From: Sporosarcina sp. Marseille-Q4063
Lineage (GTDB): Bacteria > Bacillota > Bacilli > Bacillales_A > Planococcaceae
Length of the DNA: 64,000 nt
NCBI RefSeq assembly: GCF_018309085.1
Contig: NZ_CP070502.1
Coordinates: 248,001 to 312,000, forward strand
Direction: 5' to 3'
Shown piece after piece: positions 44,179 through 54,317 of the stretch (the stretch's first letter is position 1; the number at the start of each line of letters is the position of its first letter). A program made the translations under genes and the position numbers. The notes under the pieces are model-generated. The model saw only the letters and a program-made list of their open reading frames with translations. It ran no database searches and was not told the origin of the DNA.

Positions 44179-45888
44179 ATGAGAAAAGTGACCATACATA
44201 AGATGAGGACGACAAATTTTGAAGACAGAAATTATTTAGAATGGAAAGAAGTCGCTGTTAAATCATTAAGGGGAAAACCTTTTGAAGAACTGATTACGAA
44301 AACACCAGAAGGAATTGATTTACAGCCGTTATATATCGGGGATCAATTAGATAATATAAGTGCGATTGCTACGATTAGAGAAGCAAAGCAACAAACTGGA
44401 TGGATTGTCGCGCAACAACAATATGCGCTAGATGCGAAGTCATTTATTGCGGAGCTTACGAATTCAATTGAACGCGGGAATGAAGCAATTATCTATGACG
44501 GGGCAAATCCATTTGAATGGGATGAAAAGTCCTTAGAGAAACTGGCCAAACTTATTGCTTCGTATCCAATATTCATTACAAATACTAGTGAGAATGACCA
44601 ACTACTCAAAGCATTTGATATCGTAGCTCAAGAAGACCGCAGCAAAGTGCGAGGTGCTGTTTCAATAAGTGGTTGGCGTTTACCTGAAGATTATCCAAAC
44701 GTCCGAACAATTTGCGCGGATGTACGCAGTGCGCATTTAAACGGTGCAGATGCAGTCACGGAGTTGGCGCTCGCGATTGCTGAGGGTGCAGAGAATGCAA
44801 TTACTTATCAATCATTTCGTGAACTTAGCGACCAGTTTTTTGTTCGTTTCGCGATTGATACTCATTTCTTTATGGAAATTGCCAAAATCCGCGCTTTTCG
44901 TATTTTATGGAATGCACTTGGAAAATCATTTGGAGAGAAGACGGTTACGCATATTCCTATTTTGACGGAAACATCGCTTCGAACGTATTCGAAATTAGAC
45001 CCGTACGTCAATCTATTGCGCGCAGGAAATGAAGCGTTTTCAGCTGTTCTCGGTGGAGCCGATGTGATTACTGTTCATCCGCACGATGTGTTGACAGGCA
45101 CAACCCCGGCGTCTATTCGTTACGCACGAAATGTTCAACTCGTTATTAAGAATGAAACACTTGTGGATAAAGTGCTTGATCCTTCAGGCGGTTCCTATTT
45201 TATAGACACCTTGACGAATGAACTTGTAGAAAAAGCATGGGCCTTATTTGTTGAAATTGATGCAGCTGGTGGATACAACGCATATGTTAAAAGCGGAAAA
45301 CTTGGACAACGTTTGAAAGCATGTCGTTCAGCCAGTGCAGAAGAAGTAGCAAAAGGGAAGAAATCATTAATCGGCACAAATATTTATGCAGATTTATCGG
45401 CTATTGAGTTGAAAGAAACGTATGGAATTGAAGTGGAAGGCCGACTAGCAGAACCTTTTGAAAAGATAAGAGCCCATTTTCAAGAACTACAACCGAAAAC
45501 TATATTACTCACGTTTGGCGAATTAAAAGATGTTAAACCACGTGCAGATTTTGTTAGCGGATTGTTGGCTACGGGTGGCGTTCATTCAGAGTGGAGTCCA
45601 CTATTTACAAGTGCGCAAGAAGCAAACGAGTGGCTCGCGCATGAAAAACCGGATTATGTAGTTGTCTGTGGGAACCCAAGTGTAACAGAAGAAGTCATGA
45701 CAGATTTACTTCAAGATTTTCCTAATGGAATTTTAATCGATGCAGCTGGAAAATATGAAACTGAAGTAAGTGAACACTGGCTTGCAAACGGTCTTAATGG
45801 GTTCATTTTCAGCGGGCAGGACAAAATAGCAAAACTTACGGAAATTAAAAATAAATGGAAGGGAGACGCGAACAATGAAAAAGCCTAA
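44179..45888 (+). CDS. mutA: methylmalonyl-CoA mutase small subunit
   Basis: A 569-residue non-catalytic partner of MutB in adenosylcobalamin-dependent conversion of methylmalonyl-CoA to succinyl-CoA. The mutase barrel domain is recognisable ([32 protein letters not shown]), but the C-terminal B12-fold lacks the DxHxxG cobalamin ligand motif, as expected for this subunit. The start is ATG 44179 or GTG 44188; GGGGAGGG at 44170 favours neither clearly. It overlaps mutB by 14 nt. Confidence 0.93.
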   Translation: MRKVTIHKMRTTNFEDRNYLEWKEVAVKSLRGKPFEELITKTPEGIDLQPLYIGDQLDNISAIATIREAKQQTGWIVAQQQYALDAKSFIAELTNSIERGNEAIIYDGANPFEWDEKSLEKLAKLIASYPIFITNTSENDQLLKAFDIVAQEDRSKVRGAVSISGWRLPEDYPNVRTICADVRSAHLNGADAVTELALAIAEGAENAITYQSFRELSDQFFVRFAIDTHFFMEIAKIRAFRILWNALGKSFGEKTVTHIPILTETSLRTYSKLDPYVNLLRAGNEAFSAVLGGADVITVHPHDVLTGTTPASIRYARNVQLVIKNETLVDKVLDPSGGSYFIDTLTNELVEKAWALFVEIDAAGGYNAYVKSGKLGQRLKACRSASAEEVAKGKKSLIGTNIYADLSAIELKETYGIEVEGRLAEPFEKIRAHFQELQPKTILLTFGELKDVKPRADFVSGLLATGGVHSEWSPLFTSAQEANEWLAHEKPDYVVVCGNPSVTEEVMTDLLQDFPNGILIDAAGKYETEVSEHWLANGLNGFIFSGQDKIAKLTEIKNKWKGDANNEKA

Positions 45889-48034
45889 TTTTAGTGAAAT
45901 AAATCCATTACTTGGTGCTGAATCATTAAACGAACCATCTCCTTTAACAGGAAACCCATTTCTTACGAATGAAGGAATCGATATTAAAGCAGTTTATTCA
46001 AAAGAAGATGTTGAAAGTGTTTCCCATTTAAATGATTATCCCGGGATTGCACCGAATACGCGCGGTCCATATCCGACGATGTATGTGTCTAGACCTTGGA
46101 CTGTTCGTCAATACGCGGGCTTCTCAACGGCTGAAGAAAGTAACGCATTTTATAGACGGAACCTTGCGATGGGGCAAAAAGGGTTATCTGTCGCCTTTGA
46201 CTTGGCGACGCACCGGGGCTATGATTCCGATCATCCACGCGTGACGGGCGATGTCGGTAAAGCTGGGGTTGCAATCGACTCGGTTGAAGACATGAAAATC
46301 TTATTCGACGGAATCCCGCTTGACGAAATGTCCGTTTCAATGACAATGAACGGTGCAGTGTTGCCTGTCATGGCGTTTTATATCGTTGCGGCTGAGGAAC
46401 AAGGCGTAACGCCAGATAAACTTGCGGGAACTATCCAAAATGATATTTTGAAAGAATATATGGTTCGTAATACGTATATTTTCCCGCCGGAAATGTCGAT
46501 GAAAATTATTGCCGATATTTTTGAATTTACATCCGGGAAAATGCCGAAATTCAATTCGATTTCAATTTCGGGCTATCATATGCAAGAAGCGGGTGCCACC
46601 GCGGATATCGAGTTAGCGTATACGCTTGCTGACGGACTAGAATATGTTCGTACAGGGTTAACAGCAGGCATCGATATCGATTCATTTGCACCAAGATTAT
46701 CGTTCTTCTGGGCAATCGGCAAAAACTACTTCATGGAAATCGCGAAAATGCGCGCTGCTCGTAAAATGTGGGCGCAAATGATTCAATCTTTTGAACCAGA
46801 AAATGCAAAGTCCTTGGCGCTACGCACACATTCGCAAACGTCTGGTTGGAGCTTAACGGAGCAAGATCCATTTAACAATGTCACGCGCACGCTTATTGAA
46901 GCAAATGCGGCGGCAATGGGGCATACGCAGTCGCTCCATACGAACGCACTTGATGAAGCGATTGCGCTTCCGACAGATTTTTCAGCACGAATTGCTCGGA
47001 ATACACAGCTGTTTTTACAAGAAGAAACATTGATGACCAAAATCGCCGATCCATGGGGCGGGTCGTATTATGTTGAAAAATTGACAGACGAACTGATGGA
47101 AAAAGCATGGGAATTAATTGAAGAAATCGAAGAATTGGGCGGCATGGCGAAAGCGATTGAAACGGGTCTTCCGAAAATGAAAATTGAAGAAGCCGCTGCT
47201 AAACGTCAAGCGCAAATCGATTCTAAAGCAGAGTCGATCATCGGCGTGAATAAATATCAACTAGACGTTGAAGAACCGATTGACATTTTAGATATCGATA
47301 ATACTGTCGTTAGACAAAAACAAATTGACAGGATCAATCAAATGAAAGCTACCCGTGATGAAGTTGAAGTCAAACGCACTCTTGAAGTGTTGACCGAAAC
47401 TGCTCGAACGGGTGAAGGAAATCTTCTTGCAAATGCTGTTGACGCGGCTCGTGCGCGCGCAACGATTGGGGAAATTTCAGATGCGATTGAATCGGTCTCT
47501 GGACGACATAAGGCGGTGATACGTTCCGTGAGCGGAGTATACAGTTCAAACTTTTCGAACCAGGATGAGATTGACGAAGTGAAACAGATGGCTGAAGATT
47601 TCATGGAAAATGAAGGACGCAGACCAAGAATTTTGATCGGTAAAATGGGGCAGGACGGTCACGACCGAGGGGCTAAAGTAATCGCTTCTTCTTTCGCGGA
47701 TTTAGGATTTGACGTCGATATCGGCCCGTTGTTCCAAACACCAGCAGAAACTGCTCTGCAAGCAGCTGAAAACGATGTCCATGTCATCGGCGTTAGTTCG
47801 CTAGCGGCGGGTCATAAAACGCTGGTACCAGAATTGAGAAATGAACTTGTGAAAATTGGGCGTGAAGATATATTGATTGTTGTCGGAGGTGTGATACCAG
47901 CACAAGATTATGAATTTCTTCGCGAGAACGGGGCATCCGCAATATTTGGTCCCGGTACTGTCATTCCCGTCGCGGCGCAAAAAGTAATCGAGGAGATTTA
48001 CCGTAGGCTTGGCTACGAGGAAGTGACGGATTAA
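45875..48034 (+). CDS. mutB: methylmalonyl-CoA mutase large (catalytic) subunit
   Basis: A 719-residue adenosylcobalamin enzyme. The substrate barrel includes [33 protein letters not shown] and [20 protein letters not shown]. The C-terminal B12 domain has the base-off ligand motif [20 protein letters not shown] (His ligand), followed by [20 protein letters not shown]. Full length. It starts inside mutA (AAGGGAGACG upstream) and touches meaB, forming a mutA-mutB-meaB operon. Confidence 0.96.
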   Translation: MKKPNFSEINPLLGAESLNEPSPLTGNPFLTNEGIDIKAVYSKEDVESVSHLNDYPGIAPNTRGPYPTMYVSRPWTVRQYAGFSTAEESNAFYRRNLAMGQKGLSVAFDLATHRGYDSDHPRVTGDVGKAGVAIDSVEDMKILFDGIPLDEMSVSMTMNGAVLPVMAFYIVAAEEQGVTPDKLAGTIQNDILKEYMVRNTYIFPPEMSMKIIADIFEFTSGKMPKFNSISISGYHMQEAGATADIELAYTLADGLEYVRTGLTAGIDIDSFAPRLSFFWAIGKNYFMEIAKMRAARKMWAQMIQSFEPENAKSLALRTHSQTSGWSLTEQDPFNNVTRTLIEANAAAMGHTQSLHTNALDEAIALPTDFSARIARNTQLFLQEETLMTKIADPWGGSYYVEKLTDELMEKAWELIEEIEELGGMAKAIETGLPKMKIEEAAAKRQAQIDSKAESIIGVNKYQLDVEEPIDILDIDNTVVRQKQIDRINQMKATRDEVEVKRTLEVLTETARTGEGNLLANAVDAARARATIGEISDAIESVSGRHKAVIRSVSGVYSSNFSNQDEIDEVKQMAEDFMENEGRRPRILIGKMGQDGHDRGAKVIASSFADLGFDVDIGPLFQTPAETALQAAENDVHVIGVSSLAAGHKTLVPELRNELVKIGREDILIVVGGVIPAQDYEFLRENGASAIFGPGTVIPVAAQKVIEEIYRRLGYEEVTD

Positions 48035-49116
48035 TGAATAAAAAAGACGATTTTCGTGTCGACAGTGCAATGAACGTCATGGACGGCATTAATTCAACGC
48101 ATGATGGGATGACAGCTTTGCCTCGGAAACGTTTTGTCAAAAAGGATGGAGCTATTCCTATTTCGGAACTAACTACTAATATTATGAATGGATCACGCTT
48201 GGATCTAGCAAAAGGAATTACACTTTTGGAAAGCACTACGGAGGCCGATAAAAAGGCGGGGCAACAACTTCTTCTCAATCTACTCCCTACAACGGGTAAT
48301 AGTATTCGTGTTGGGATTACCGGCGTTCCCGGTGCTGGAAAAAGTACTTTTATCGAAAGCTTTGGACTAATGCTTGCACAGGCCGGCCATAGAGTGGCGG
48401 TTCTCGCAATAGACCCGAGTTCCTCCATTACAGGCGGCAGTATTCTAGGCGATAAAACGCGGATGGAAGAATTAGCGAGACATCCAAATGCGTTCATCAG
48501 ACCTTCGCCAACAGCGGGCACATTAGGCGGCGTGCATAAAAAATCGCGTGAAACGATGTTGTTATGCGAAGCAGCGGGATATGACATTATATTAATCGAG
48601 ACGGTTGGCGTCGGACAAAGTGAAACCGTCGTTCGGGGCATGGTGGATTTTTTCATGCTACTCGTTTTGACCGGTGCAGGGGATGAATTGCAAGGAATGA
48701 AAAAAGGCATTATGGAGCTTGCGGATATGATTGTCGTTCATAAAGCGGATGGCGATAATTTGAAACTTGCTAAAAAAACAGTTCGAGAATACAAACAACT
48801 GCTTCATTTTTTACAACCGGCTTCACCCGGCTGGACATCCACAGCGCTTCCAGTGTCTTCGCTTGCTAACACAGGGCTAAAAGATGTTTGGGAAACGATA
48901 GGTAAATTTAAGAAGACAATGGAAGAGACTAATTACTGGGCTATGCGTAGAAATGAACAAACGAAAGACTGGTTCAGATCTATGATTGAAAATCGTTTAA
49001 TAGATTCATTTTTCTCCGAACCAGGTCGTAAAGAAAAAGTGTCAGCATTGGAGTCGGAATTGATCAAAGGAAATATTACGTTAACGAATGCTGTTGAACA
49101 GTTGTTTGTAAAATAG
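48034..49116 (+). CDS. meaB: MeaB/ArgK G-protein chaperone of methylmalonyl-CoA mutase
   Basis: A 360-residue P-loop GTPase that protects the mutase and gates cofactor loading. Walker A GVPGAGKSTFIESFG lies near residue 95, with AIDPSSSITGGSILGDKTRM, ILIETVGVGQSE and the base-recognition VVHKADGDN. The N-terminus is about 50 residues longer than some homologues. Start ATG 48034 overlaps the mutB stop by one base, so the two are co-translated. Confidence 0.94.
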   Translation: MNKKDDFRVDSAMNVMDGINSTHDGMTALPRKRFVKKDGAIPISELTTNIMNGSRLDLAKGITLLESTTEADKKAGQQLLLNLLPTTGNSIRVGITGVPGAGKSTFIESFGLMLAQAGHRVAVLAIDPSSSITGGSILGDKTRMEELARHPNAFIRPSPTAGTLGGVHKKSRETMLLCEAAGYDIILIETVGVGQSETVVRGMVDFFMLLVLTGAGDELQGMKKGIMELADMIVVHKADGDNLKLAKKTVREYKQLLHFLQPASPGWTSTALPVSSLANTGLKDVWETIGKFKKTMEETNYWAMRRNEQTKDWFRSMIENRLIDSFFSEPGRKEKVSALESELIKGNITLTNAVEQLFVK

Positions 49117-49216
49117 AAAAAACAATGATTACTCCACGGTTTTATAGTTGCAAGTCCATTGCATGTCAATAATGCTCCTGTTATGATTACATTGAAGAAA
49201 GAAAGGATTGATATTA

Positions 49217-49657
49217 ATGACTATGGATTTTAATCTTTTAATGAATGAAACAGTATCTCGAGCACGTTCCGAAATGGATGCAATCGGATATGAACAATTA
49301 ACGACACCTGAACAAGTTGAGGATGCAGTTAAACGTCCTGGCACGACTCTTGTCATGGTAAACTCGGTTTGCGGTTGCGCAGGTGGAATTGCACGTCCTG
49401 CAGCACAGCATGCTATCCATTTTGATAAGCGCCCAGATCATCTCGTTACAGTTTTTGCTGGACAAGATAAAGAAGCTACAGCACAGGCACGCATGCATTT
49501 TGGTGAGGATCACTTGCCTTCATCCCCGTCCTTCGCACTATTAAAAGACGGTAAACTGGTTGCTGAAGTTGGCCGTTACGAAATTGAAGGGCATGACCCG
49601 ATGTCAGTCGTCGCGAACTTGCAAGGCCAATTTGAAGAGCATTGCGAAGAAGTATAA
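49217..49657 (+). CDS. brxB: bacilliredoxin BrxB (YqiW)
   Basis: A 146-residue thioredoxin-fold protein of the DUF1094/YphP-YqiW family with the CGC active site in [13 protein letters not shown] (about residues 51-63). It removes bacillithiol from S-bacillithiolated proteins. ATG 49217 is preferred (GAAAGGA upstream), with TTG 49208 and ATG 49223 as alternatives. It stands alone, before a terminator. Confidence 0.92.
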   Translation: MTMDFNLLMNETVSRARSEMDAIGYEQLTTPEQVEDAVKRPGTTLVMVNSVCGCAGGIARPAAQHAIHFDKRPDHLVTVFAGQDKEATAQARMHFGEDHLPSSPSFALLKDGKLVAEVGRYEIEGHDPMSVVANLQGQFEEHCEEV

Positions 49658-49669
49658 AAAGTAATTCAA

Positions 49670-49713
49670 AAACTGTCCGGACACATTTGATTGTGTGCGA
49701 ACAGTTTTTTTGT
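49670..49713 (+). terminator. intrinsic terminator after brxB
   Basis: The outer stem aaactgt/acagttt and inner stem cacacaa-type pairing (gacaca/tgtgtg) are followed by a T7 run. Confidence 0.8.
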
Positions 49714-49761
49714 GTACATATAGCTTCGTGGGGCTTAACGCGTGCCCTCCGTTTTTGTAAA

Positions 49762-49854
49762 TTACATCATGCTTAGACCCATTCCAAGTCCTGATACCAA
49801 CATTAAAGCAATCATGATATAAAGAATCCATTTGCGTACGTTTTTATTGGCCAT
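49762..49854 (-). CDS. prli42: Prli42-like stressosome-associated membrane miniprotein
   Basis: A 30-residue minus-strand frame with AAGGAG before ATG 49854. The sequence begins MANKNVRKWILYIMIALML and continues into a single membrane helix ending GLSMM. It has the short basic cytoplasmic start and one helix seen in Prli42, which in Listeria anchors the stressosome to the membrane. Its position beside brxB/yqiW also fits. The family call is by eye from the sequence pattern. Confidence 0.7.
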   Translation of the reverse strand: MANKNVRKWILYIMIALMLVSGLGMGLSMM

Positions 49855-49971
49855 TTCATAATCTCCTTAAAATAATTCTTACTCCTATTTTAACAGAAAT
49901 TGCAGAATTCACAACAGGTAGCGGAATCTTCTTGAAAAATGTACAATAGAAGGAGGGAGGGGTTTTGTTTG

Positions 49972-50382
49972 GTGAAAAATGTTGATCATATCGGAATTGC
50001 TGTAAAGAATATCGATGATTCACTTGATTACTACATACATACGCTTGGCTTAACGCTTTTAGCGATTGAAGAAGTAGCTAGTCAGAAGGTTCGCGTGGCA
50101 TTCATTGATGCTGGAAACATTAAACTGGAATTACTTGAACCAATGGACGAAGGCGGCGCAGTCGCAAAGTTTATTGAAAAAAGAGGCGAAGGTATTCACC
50201 ATATCGCATTTGGAGTAACGGACATAAGATCAAGAATGGTGGAACTTGAAGAAAAAGGGGTCCAATTATTATCAGACAAACCAAAACCAGGTGCAGGCGG
50301 GGCCGAAGTTGCGTTTCTGCATCCGAAATCTTCTTTTGGTGTTTTATACGAACTGTGTGAAAAAAGGGATAAAGGGGAATAA
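49972..50382 (+). CDS. mce: methylmalonyl-CoA epimerase
   Basis: A 136-residue vicinal-oxygen-chelate metalloenzyme that interconverts (S)- and (R)-methylmalonyl-CoA. The start GTG 49972 follows GGAGGGAGGGG. Metal ligands: His in VDHIGIAVKN, Glu/Gln in the ELLEP strand, His in IHHIAFGV, and the C-terminal Glu in VLYELCE. It lies four bases upstream of a carboxyltransferase gene and near mutAB, and completes the route to succinyl-CoA. Confidence 0.93.
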   Translation: MKNVDHIGIAVKNIDDSLDYYIHTLGLTLLAIEEVASQKVRVAFIDAGNIKLELLEPMDEGGAVAKFIEKRGEGIHHIAFGVTDIRSRMVELEEKGVQLLSDKPKPGAGGAEVAFLHPKSSFGVLYELCEKRDKGE

Positions 50383-50386
50383 TTGA

Positions 50387-51934
50387 ATGGACATTTACGA
50401 TAAAATCAATGAACTCTATGATAAACGAAGAGCAATTGAACTTGGCGGCGGCGATGAACGTATCGAGAAGCAACATGAAAAAGGGAAGTTAACTGCACGA
50501 GAACGGATTGATCTTCTGTTAGATAAAGATACATTTGTCGAATTAAACCCATTCGTCACGCATCGAACACGAGATTTTGGCATGGACATGCAAGTTGGAC
50601 CCGGAGACGGCGTCGTGACTGGATACGGAAAAATCGATGGCAGACCCATCTATTTGTTTTCTCAAGATTTCACAGTTTTCGGCGGAGCACTCGGGGAAAT
50701 GCATGCCATGAAAATCGCAAATGTCATGGATTTGGCTGCGAAAAATGGTGCGCCATTTATCGGTTTAAATGATTCGGGCGGCGCTAGAATTCAAGAAGGC
50801 GTTGTTTCTTTAGATGGTTATGGGGAAATCTTTTATCGGAACGCAATTTATTCTGGCGTGATTCCGCAAATCTCGGTCATTTTAGGTCCATGTGCAGGTG
50901 GCGCTGTTTATTCACCCGCAATTACGGATTTTGTGTTTATGACAGACAAAACAAGTCAAATGTTTATCACAGGACCAAAAGTGATTGAAACGGTAACGGG
51001 CGAAACCATTTCTTCAGAAGCGCTCGGCGGATCCAAAGTACATAACGCAATTAGCGGGAATGCGCATTTCCGCGGAAAAGATGAGAAGACTGTTTTGGAA
51101 AGTGTTCGTCAACTATTGTCTTACTTGCCGCAAAATAACGAAGAAAAGCCGCCGGTTAAGGACCGTGCTGAAAGTGACGATTACCGTCCTGATCTAGCCG
51201 ATGTTGTTCCATATGAAGGCATACGCCCTTATGATATACGACGAGTGATTGAACAGGTCGTTGATGAGGATTCATTTATGGAAGTACAACCCGAATTTGC
51301 TCGGAATATTGTGATCGGACTTTCTCGCATTAAAGGTGAAACGGTTGGTCTAGTTTGTAACCAGCCGCGCGTCATGGCCGGCGGACTTGATATCGATTCT
51401 TCTGATAAAGCCGCCCGTTTTATTCGTTTTTGCGATGCTTTCAACATTCCGATTATTACATTTGAAGATGTAAGCGGATTTTTCCCGGGAGTCAAACAAG
51501 AACACGGGGGCATTATTCGCCACGGGGCTAAAATCTTGTATGCGTATTCAGAAGCTACTGTTCCCAAAATGACTGTAATTTTGCGAAAAGCTTTCGGCGG
51601 GGCGTATGTTGCATTGAATTCAAAATCGATCGGTGCTGACGTTGTATATGCGTGGCCGAATGCAGAAATCGCAGTTATGGGACCTGAAGGCGCAGCAAAT
51701 ATTATTTTCTCACGCGATATCGCAAACTCTGATAACCCGGATAAAACCCGTGCAGAGAAAATTGAAGAATATCGCGAAAAATTCGCAAATCCATATGTCG
51801 CAGCTTCTCATGGAATGGTTGATGATGTTATCGATCCAAGAGAAACGCGTATCAAGCTAATTCAAGCATTGGATATGATGCGAAATAAAAAAGAATCAAG
51901 ACCTAAAAAGAAACATGGAAATATACCGCTTTAA
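50387..51934 (+). CDS. yqjD: propionyl-CoA carboxylase-type carboxyltransferase (beta subunit)
   Basis: A 515-residue acyl-CoA carboxyltransferase of the crotonase-like fold. The N-terminal half has GKLTARERIDLLLD, FSQDFTVFGGALGEMHAMK and GLNDSGGARIQEGV. The C-terminal half has GVKQEHGGIIRHGAKILYAY and the oxyanion-type RKAFGGAYVALNSK. Propionyl-CoA as substrate is likely from the adjacent mce and mutAB. No biotin carboxylase or carrier is nearby, so these must come from elsewhere (perhaps accBC at 20173). Confidence 0.9.
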   Translation: MDIYDKINELYDKRRAIELGGGDERIEKQHEKGKLTARERIDLLLDKDTFVELNPFVTHRTRDFGMDMQVGPGDGVVTGYGKIDGRPIYLFSQDFTVFGGALGEMHAMKIANVMDLAAKNGAPFIGLNDSGGARIQEGVVSLDGYGEIFYRNAIYSGVIPQISVILGPCAGGAVYSPAITDFVFMTDKTSQMFITGPKVIETVTGETISSEALGGSKVHNAISGNAHFRGKDEKTVLESVRQLLSYLPQNNEEKPPVKDRAESDDYRPDLADVVPYEGIRPYDIRRVIEQVVDEDSFMEVQPEFARNIVIGLSRIKGETVGLVCNQPRVMAGGLDIDSSDKAARFIRFCDAFNIPIITFEDVSGFFPGVKQEHGGIIRHGAKILYAYSEATVPKMTVILRKAFGGAYVALNSKSIGADVVYAWPNAEIAVMGPEGAANIIFSRDIANSDNPDKTRAEKIEEYREKFANPYVAASHGMVDDVIDPRETRIKLIQALDMMRNKKESRPKKKHGNIPL

Positions 51935-51948
51935 GGAGATGGAATTTA

Positions 51949-53070
51949 TTGAATAAAGAAAGACTATTAGACGAATTTTTTGAGCTCGTGAAAATCGACT
52001 CTGAAACAAAAGATGAACGTGCAATTGCAGATGTATTAAAAGTGAAAATGGAAGAACTCGGATTTACGGTCATTGAAGATGATTCCGCAGAAAGAAGCGG
52101 ACACGGTGCAGGAAATCTAATTGCTTCTATTAAAGGTAACGTAGCTAACGCAGATTCGATTTACTTCACTTGTCATATGGATACCGTCGTACCAGGTCTT
52201 GGAATCAAACCAGAACTGCGCGAAGACGGTTATGTCTATTCTGACGGTACAACAATTCTCGGGGCAGACGATAAAGCAGGAATCGCAGCGTTATTTGAAA
52301 TGATGCGTACGGTTAAAGAAAATAATATTTCACACGGGGATATTCAATTTATCATTACTGCGGGTGAAGAAAGCGGACTTGCAGGCGCGAAGGAAATGGA
52401 CGCTTCACTCATCACATCGAAATACGGATACGCTGTAGATAGTGATGGTAAAGTGGGCGGTATTGTTACATCAGCACCATATCAGGCCAAACTATGGACG
52501 ACGATTAATGGAAAAACAGCTCATGCAGGTGTTGCGCCAGAAAAGGGTGTATCTGCAATTAATATTGCCGCGAAGTCGATTTCAGCAATGACGCTTGGAC
52601 GCATCGATGCTGAAACGACAGCTAATATTGGAAGTTTCCACGGGGGACGTGCAACAAATATCGTTTGTGACGAAGTTACAATCGTTGCGGAAGCACGTTC
52701 GATTAATCCGGAAAAATTAAAAAAACAAACGGATCATATGGTTTCCACATTTGAACAAGTAGCCGAACAAATGGGCGGTCAAGCAAACACTAAGGTTCAA
52801 GAAATGTATCCTGGATTCAGCTTTGAGGAAAATGCTGAAGTTGTTCAAACAGCCGTTCAAGCCATTAATAATATCGGAAGAACGCCTGAACTTTTAACGA
52901 GTGGCGGGGGTAGTGACGGTAACGTATTTAACGGCGCAGGTATTCCAACTGTAACGTTATCGGTTGGCTATGAAGAAATTCATACGAAAAATGAACGGAT
53001 GCCGGTTGAAGAATTAAATAAACTGACTGAATTACTGATAGAAATTGTTAAAGTAACAGCAACAAAATAA
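51949..53070 (+). CDS. yqjE: M20 family peptidase, PepT-like (YqjE)
   Basis: A 373-residue zinc aminoacylase/tripeptidase-fold enzyme, start TTG 51949 (AAGGAGATGG). Metal motifs: FTCHMDTVVPG (His-Asp), GADDKAGIAALFE (bridging Asp), TAGEESGLAGAKE (Glu-Glu), and the dimerisation domain with GKTAHAGVAPEKG. It matches B. subtilis yqjE by position after yqjD. Its natural substrate is unknown. Confidence 0.88.
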   Translation: MNKERLLDEFFELVKIDSETKDERAIADVLKVKMEELGFTVIEDDSAERSGHGAGNLIASIKGNVANADSIYFTCHMDTVVPGLGIKPELREDGYVYSDGTTILGADDKAGIAALFEMMRTVKENNISHGDIQFIITAGEESGLAGAKEMDASLITSKYGYAVDSDGKVGGIVTSAPYQAKLWTTINGKTAHAGVAPEKGVSAINIAAKSISAMTLGRIDAETTANIGSFHGGRATNIVCDEVTIVAEARSINPEKLKKQTDHMVSTFEQVAEQMGGQANTKVQEMYPGFSFEENAEVVQTAVQAINNIGRTPELLTSGGGSDGNVFNGAGIPTVTLSVGYEEIHTKNERMPVEELNKLTELLIEIVKVTATK

Positions 53071-53104
53071 TATAGTGAATACCAAATAGATGGGGGGGAA
53101 TCAT

Positions 53105-54289
53105 GTGACGACTGTCGGTGAAACACGGGCAAGGGTCATCCTGCATCTTGATATGAATAGTTTCTTCGCTTCAGTTGAACAAGCACATGATCCCTCATTG
53201 AAAGGAATTCCTATGGCGGTTGCCGGAAATCCGAAACAACGCCGAGGAATTCTTGTGACTTGTTCGTATGAAGCAAGAGCGCTTGGCATTTACACGACGA
53301 TGACAGTCGGGGAAGCAAGGCGACTTTGCCCCGACTTGGTTATCGTTCCGCCCGATTTTGAAAAATATAGAATCGCATCGAAAGCCGTGTTTGATATATT
53401 ACGAACGTATACGGATCTTGTAGAACCGGTTTCAATTGATGAGGCCTATATCGATATTACTGACATCGGTGGACTTACCGATGCCATTTCGATTACAGAA
53501 GGGATTCAACAACGAATTCTGCAGGAACTAGATTTACCTTGTTCCATTGGAATTGCACCGAATAAATTTCTTGCAAAAACAGCATCTGATATGAAAAAGC
53601 CGATGGGCATAACCATTTTACGAAAACGTGAAATCGAAAAAATCCTTTGGCCACTTCCCGTCATTGAAATGCATGGGATTGGAAAAAGTACCGAAAAGAA
53701 AATGAACGAACTTGGAATTCATACCATCGGAGATTTAGCAACGGCTGATGAAAAGGTGGTAAGATTTTCCCTTGGGAAAAACGGGGAGCGACTAAGAAAA
53801 CGAGCAAACGGCATTGATTACCGACCTGTAGATCCGGAGGCGGCGGAAGAACGAAAAAGCGTCGGGAGTTCGACGACGTTACCGATTGATGAAACCGAAC
53901 TGAGTGAATGCTTAAAAACCTTCAAATGGTTGGCCAATAAAGTTGCACTGCGATTGGACCGCGAACAACTTGCGGGAACTGTGATCATGATTCAAATCCG
54001 CACGGCCGACTGGAAAAATCAGACGAGAAGCAGAACTATGCTCAATCCTTTGTATAAAGAAGATGAAATCTATCATGAAGCCATCGAATTATTCAAATTG
54101 TATTGGGACGGTGAACCGATACGCCTACTAGGCATTACGGTATCTAACGTCATCCCGATGAATGAAATATATGAGCAATTATCGATTTATAATTTTGAAA
54201 AACATGCGGAGGCAGAAAAAATTGATAGCCTCGTGAAAAATATAGAACAAAAATTTGGAACGGGTTCCATTAAAAGAGGACATTCTTAA
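53105..54289 (+). CDS. dinB: DNA polymerase IV (Y family)
   Basis: A 394-residue translesion polymerase. GTG 53105 follows a G7 tract; ATG 53090 would overlap it. Catalytic motifs are ILHLDMNSFFASVEQ (first Asp) and VSIDEAYIDITDI (Asp-Glu). Also present are the fingers CSYEARALGIYTTM, the thumb LGIHTIGDLA helix-hairpin-helix, and the little-finger domain ending LSIYNFE. Corresponds to polY1/yqjH. Full length. Confidence 0.93.
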   Translation: MTTVGETRARVILHLDMNSFFASVEQAHDPSLKGIPMAVAGNPKQRRGILVTCSYEARALGIYTTMTVGEARRLCPDLVIVPPDFEKYRIASKAVFDILRTYTDLVEPVSIDEAYIDITDIGGLTDAISITEGIQQRILQELDLPCSIGIAPNKFLAKTASDMKKPMGITILRKREIEKILWPLPVIEMHGIGKSTEKKMNELGIHTIGDLATADEKVVRFSLGKNGERLRKRANGIDYRPVDPEAAEERKSVGSSTTLPIDETELSECLKTFKWLANKVALRLDREQLAGTVIMIQIRTADWKNQTRSRTMLNPLYKEDEIYHEAIELFKLYWDGEPIRLLGITVSNVIPMNEIYEQLSIYNFEKHAEAEKIDSLVKNIEQKFGTGSIKRGHS

Positions 54290-54317
54290 CATTACGTAGA
54301 AAGGCGGTGGATTTACT

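Noticed and set aside
47961..48710. Long minus-strand open frame (249 codons) opposite meaB
   Set aside because: It is a shadow of mutB/meaB codon use, with no start signal or recognisable domain.
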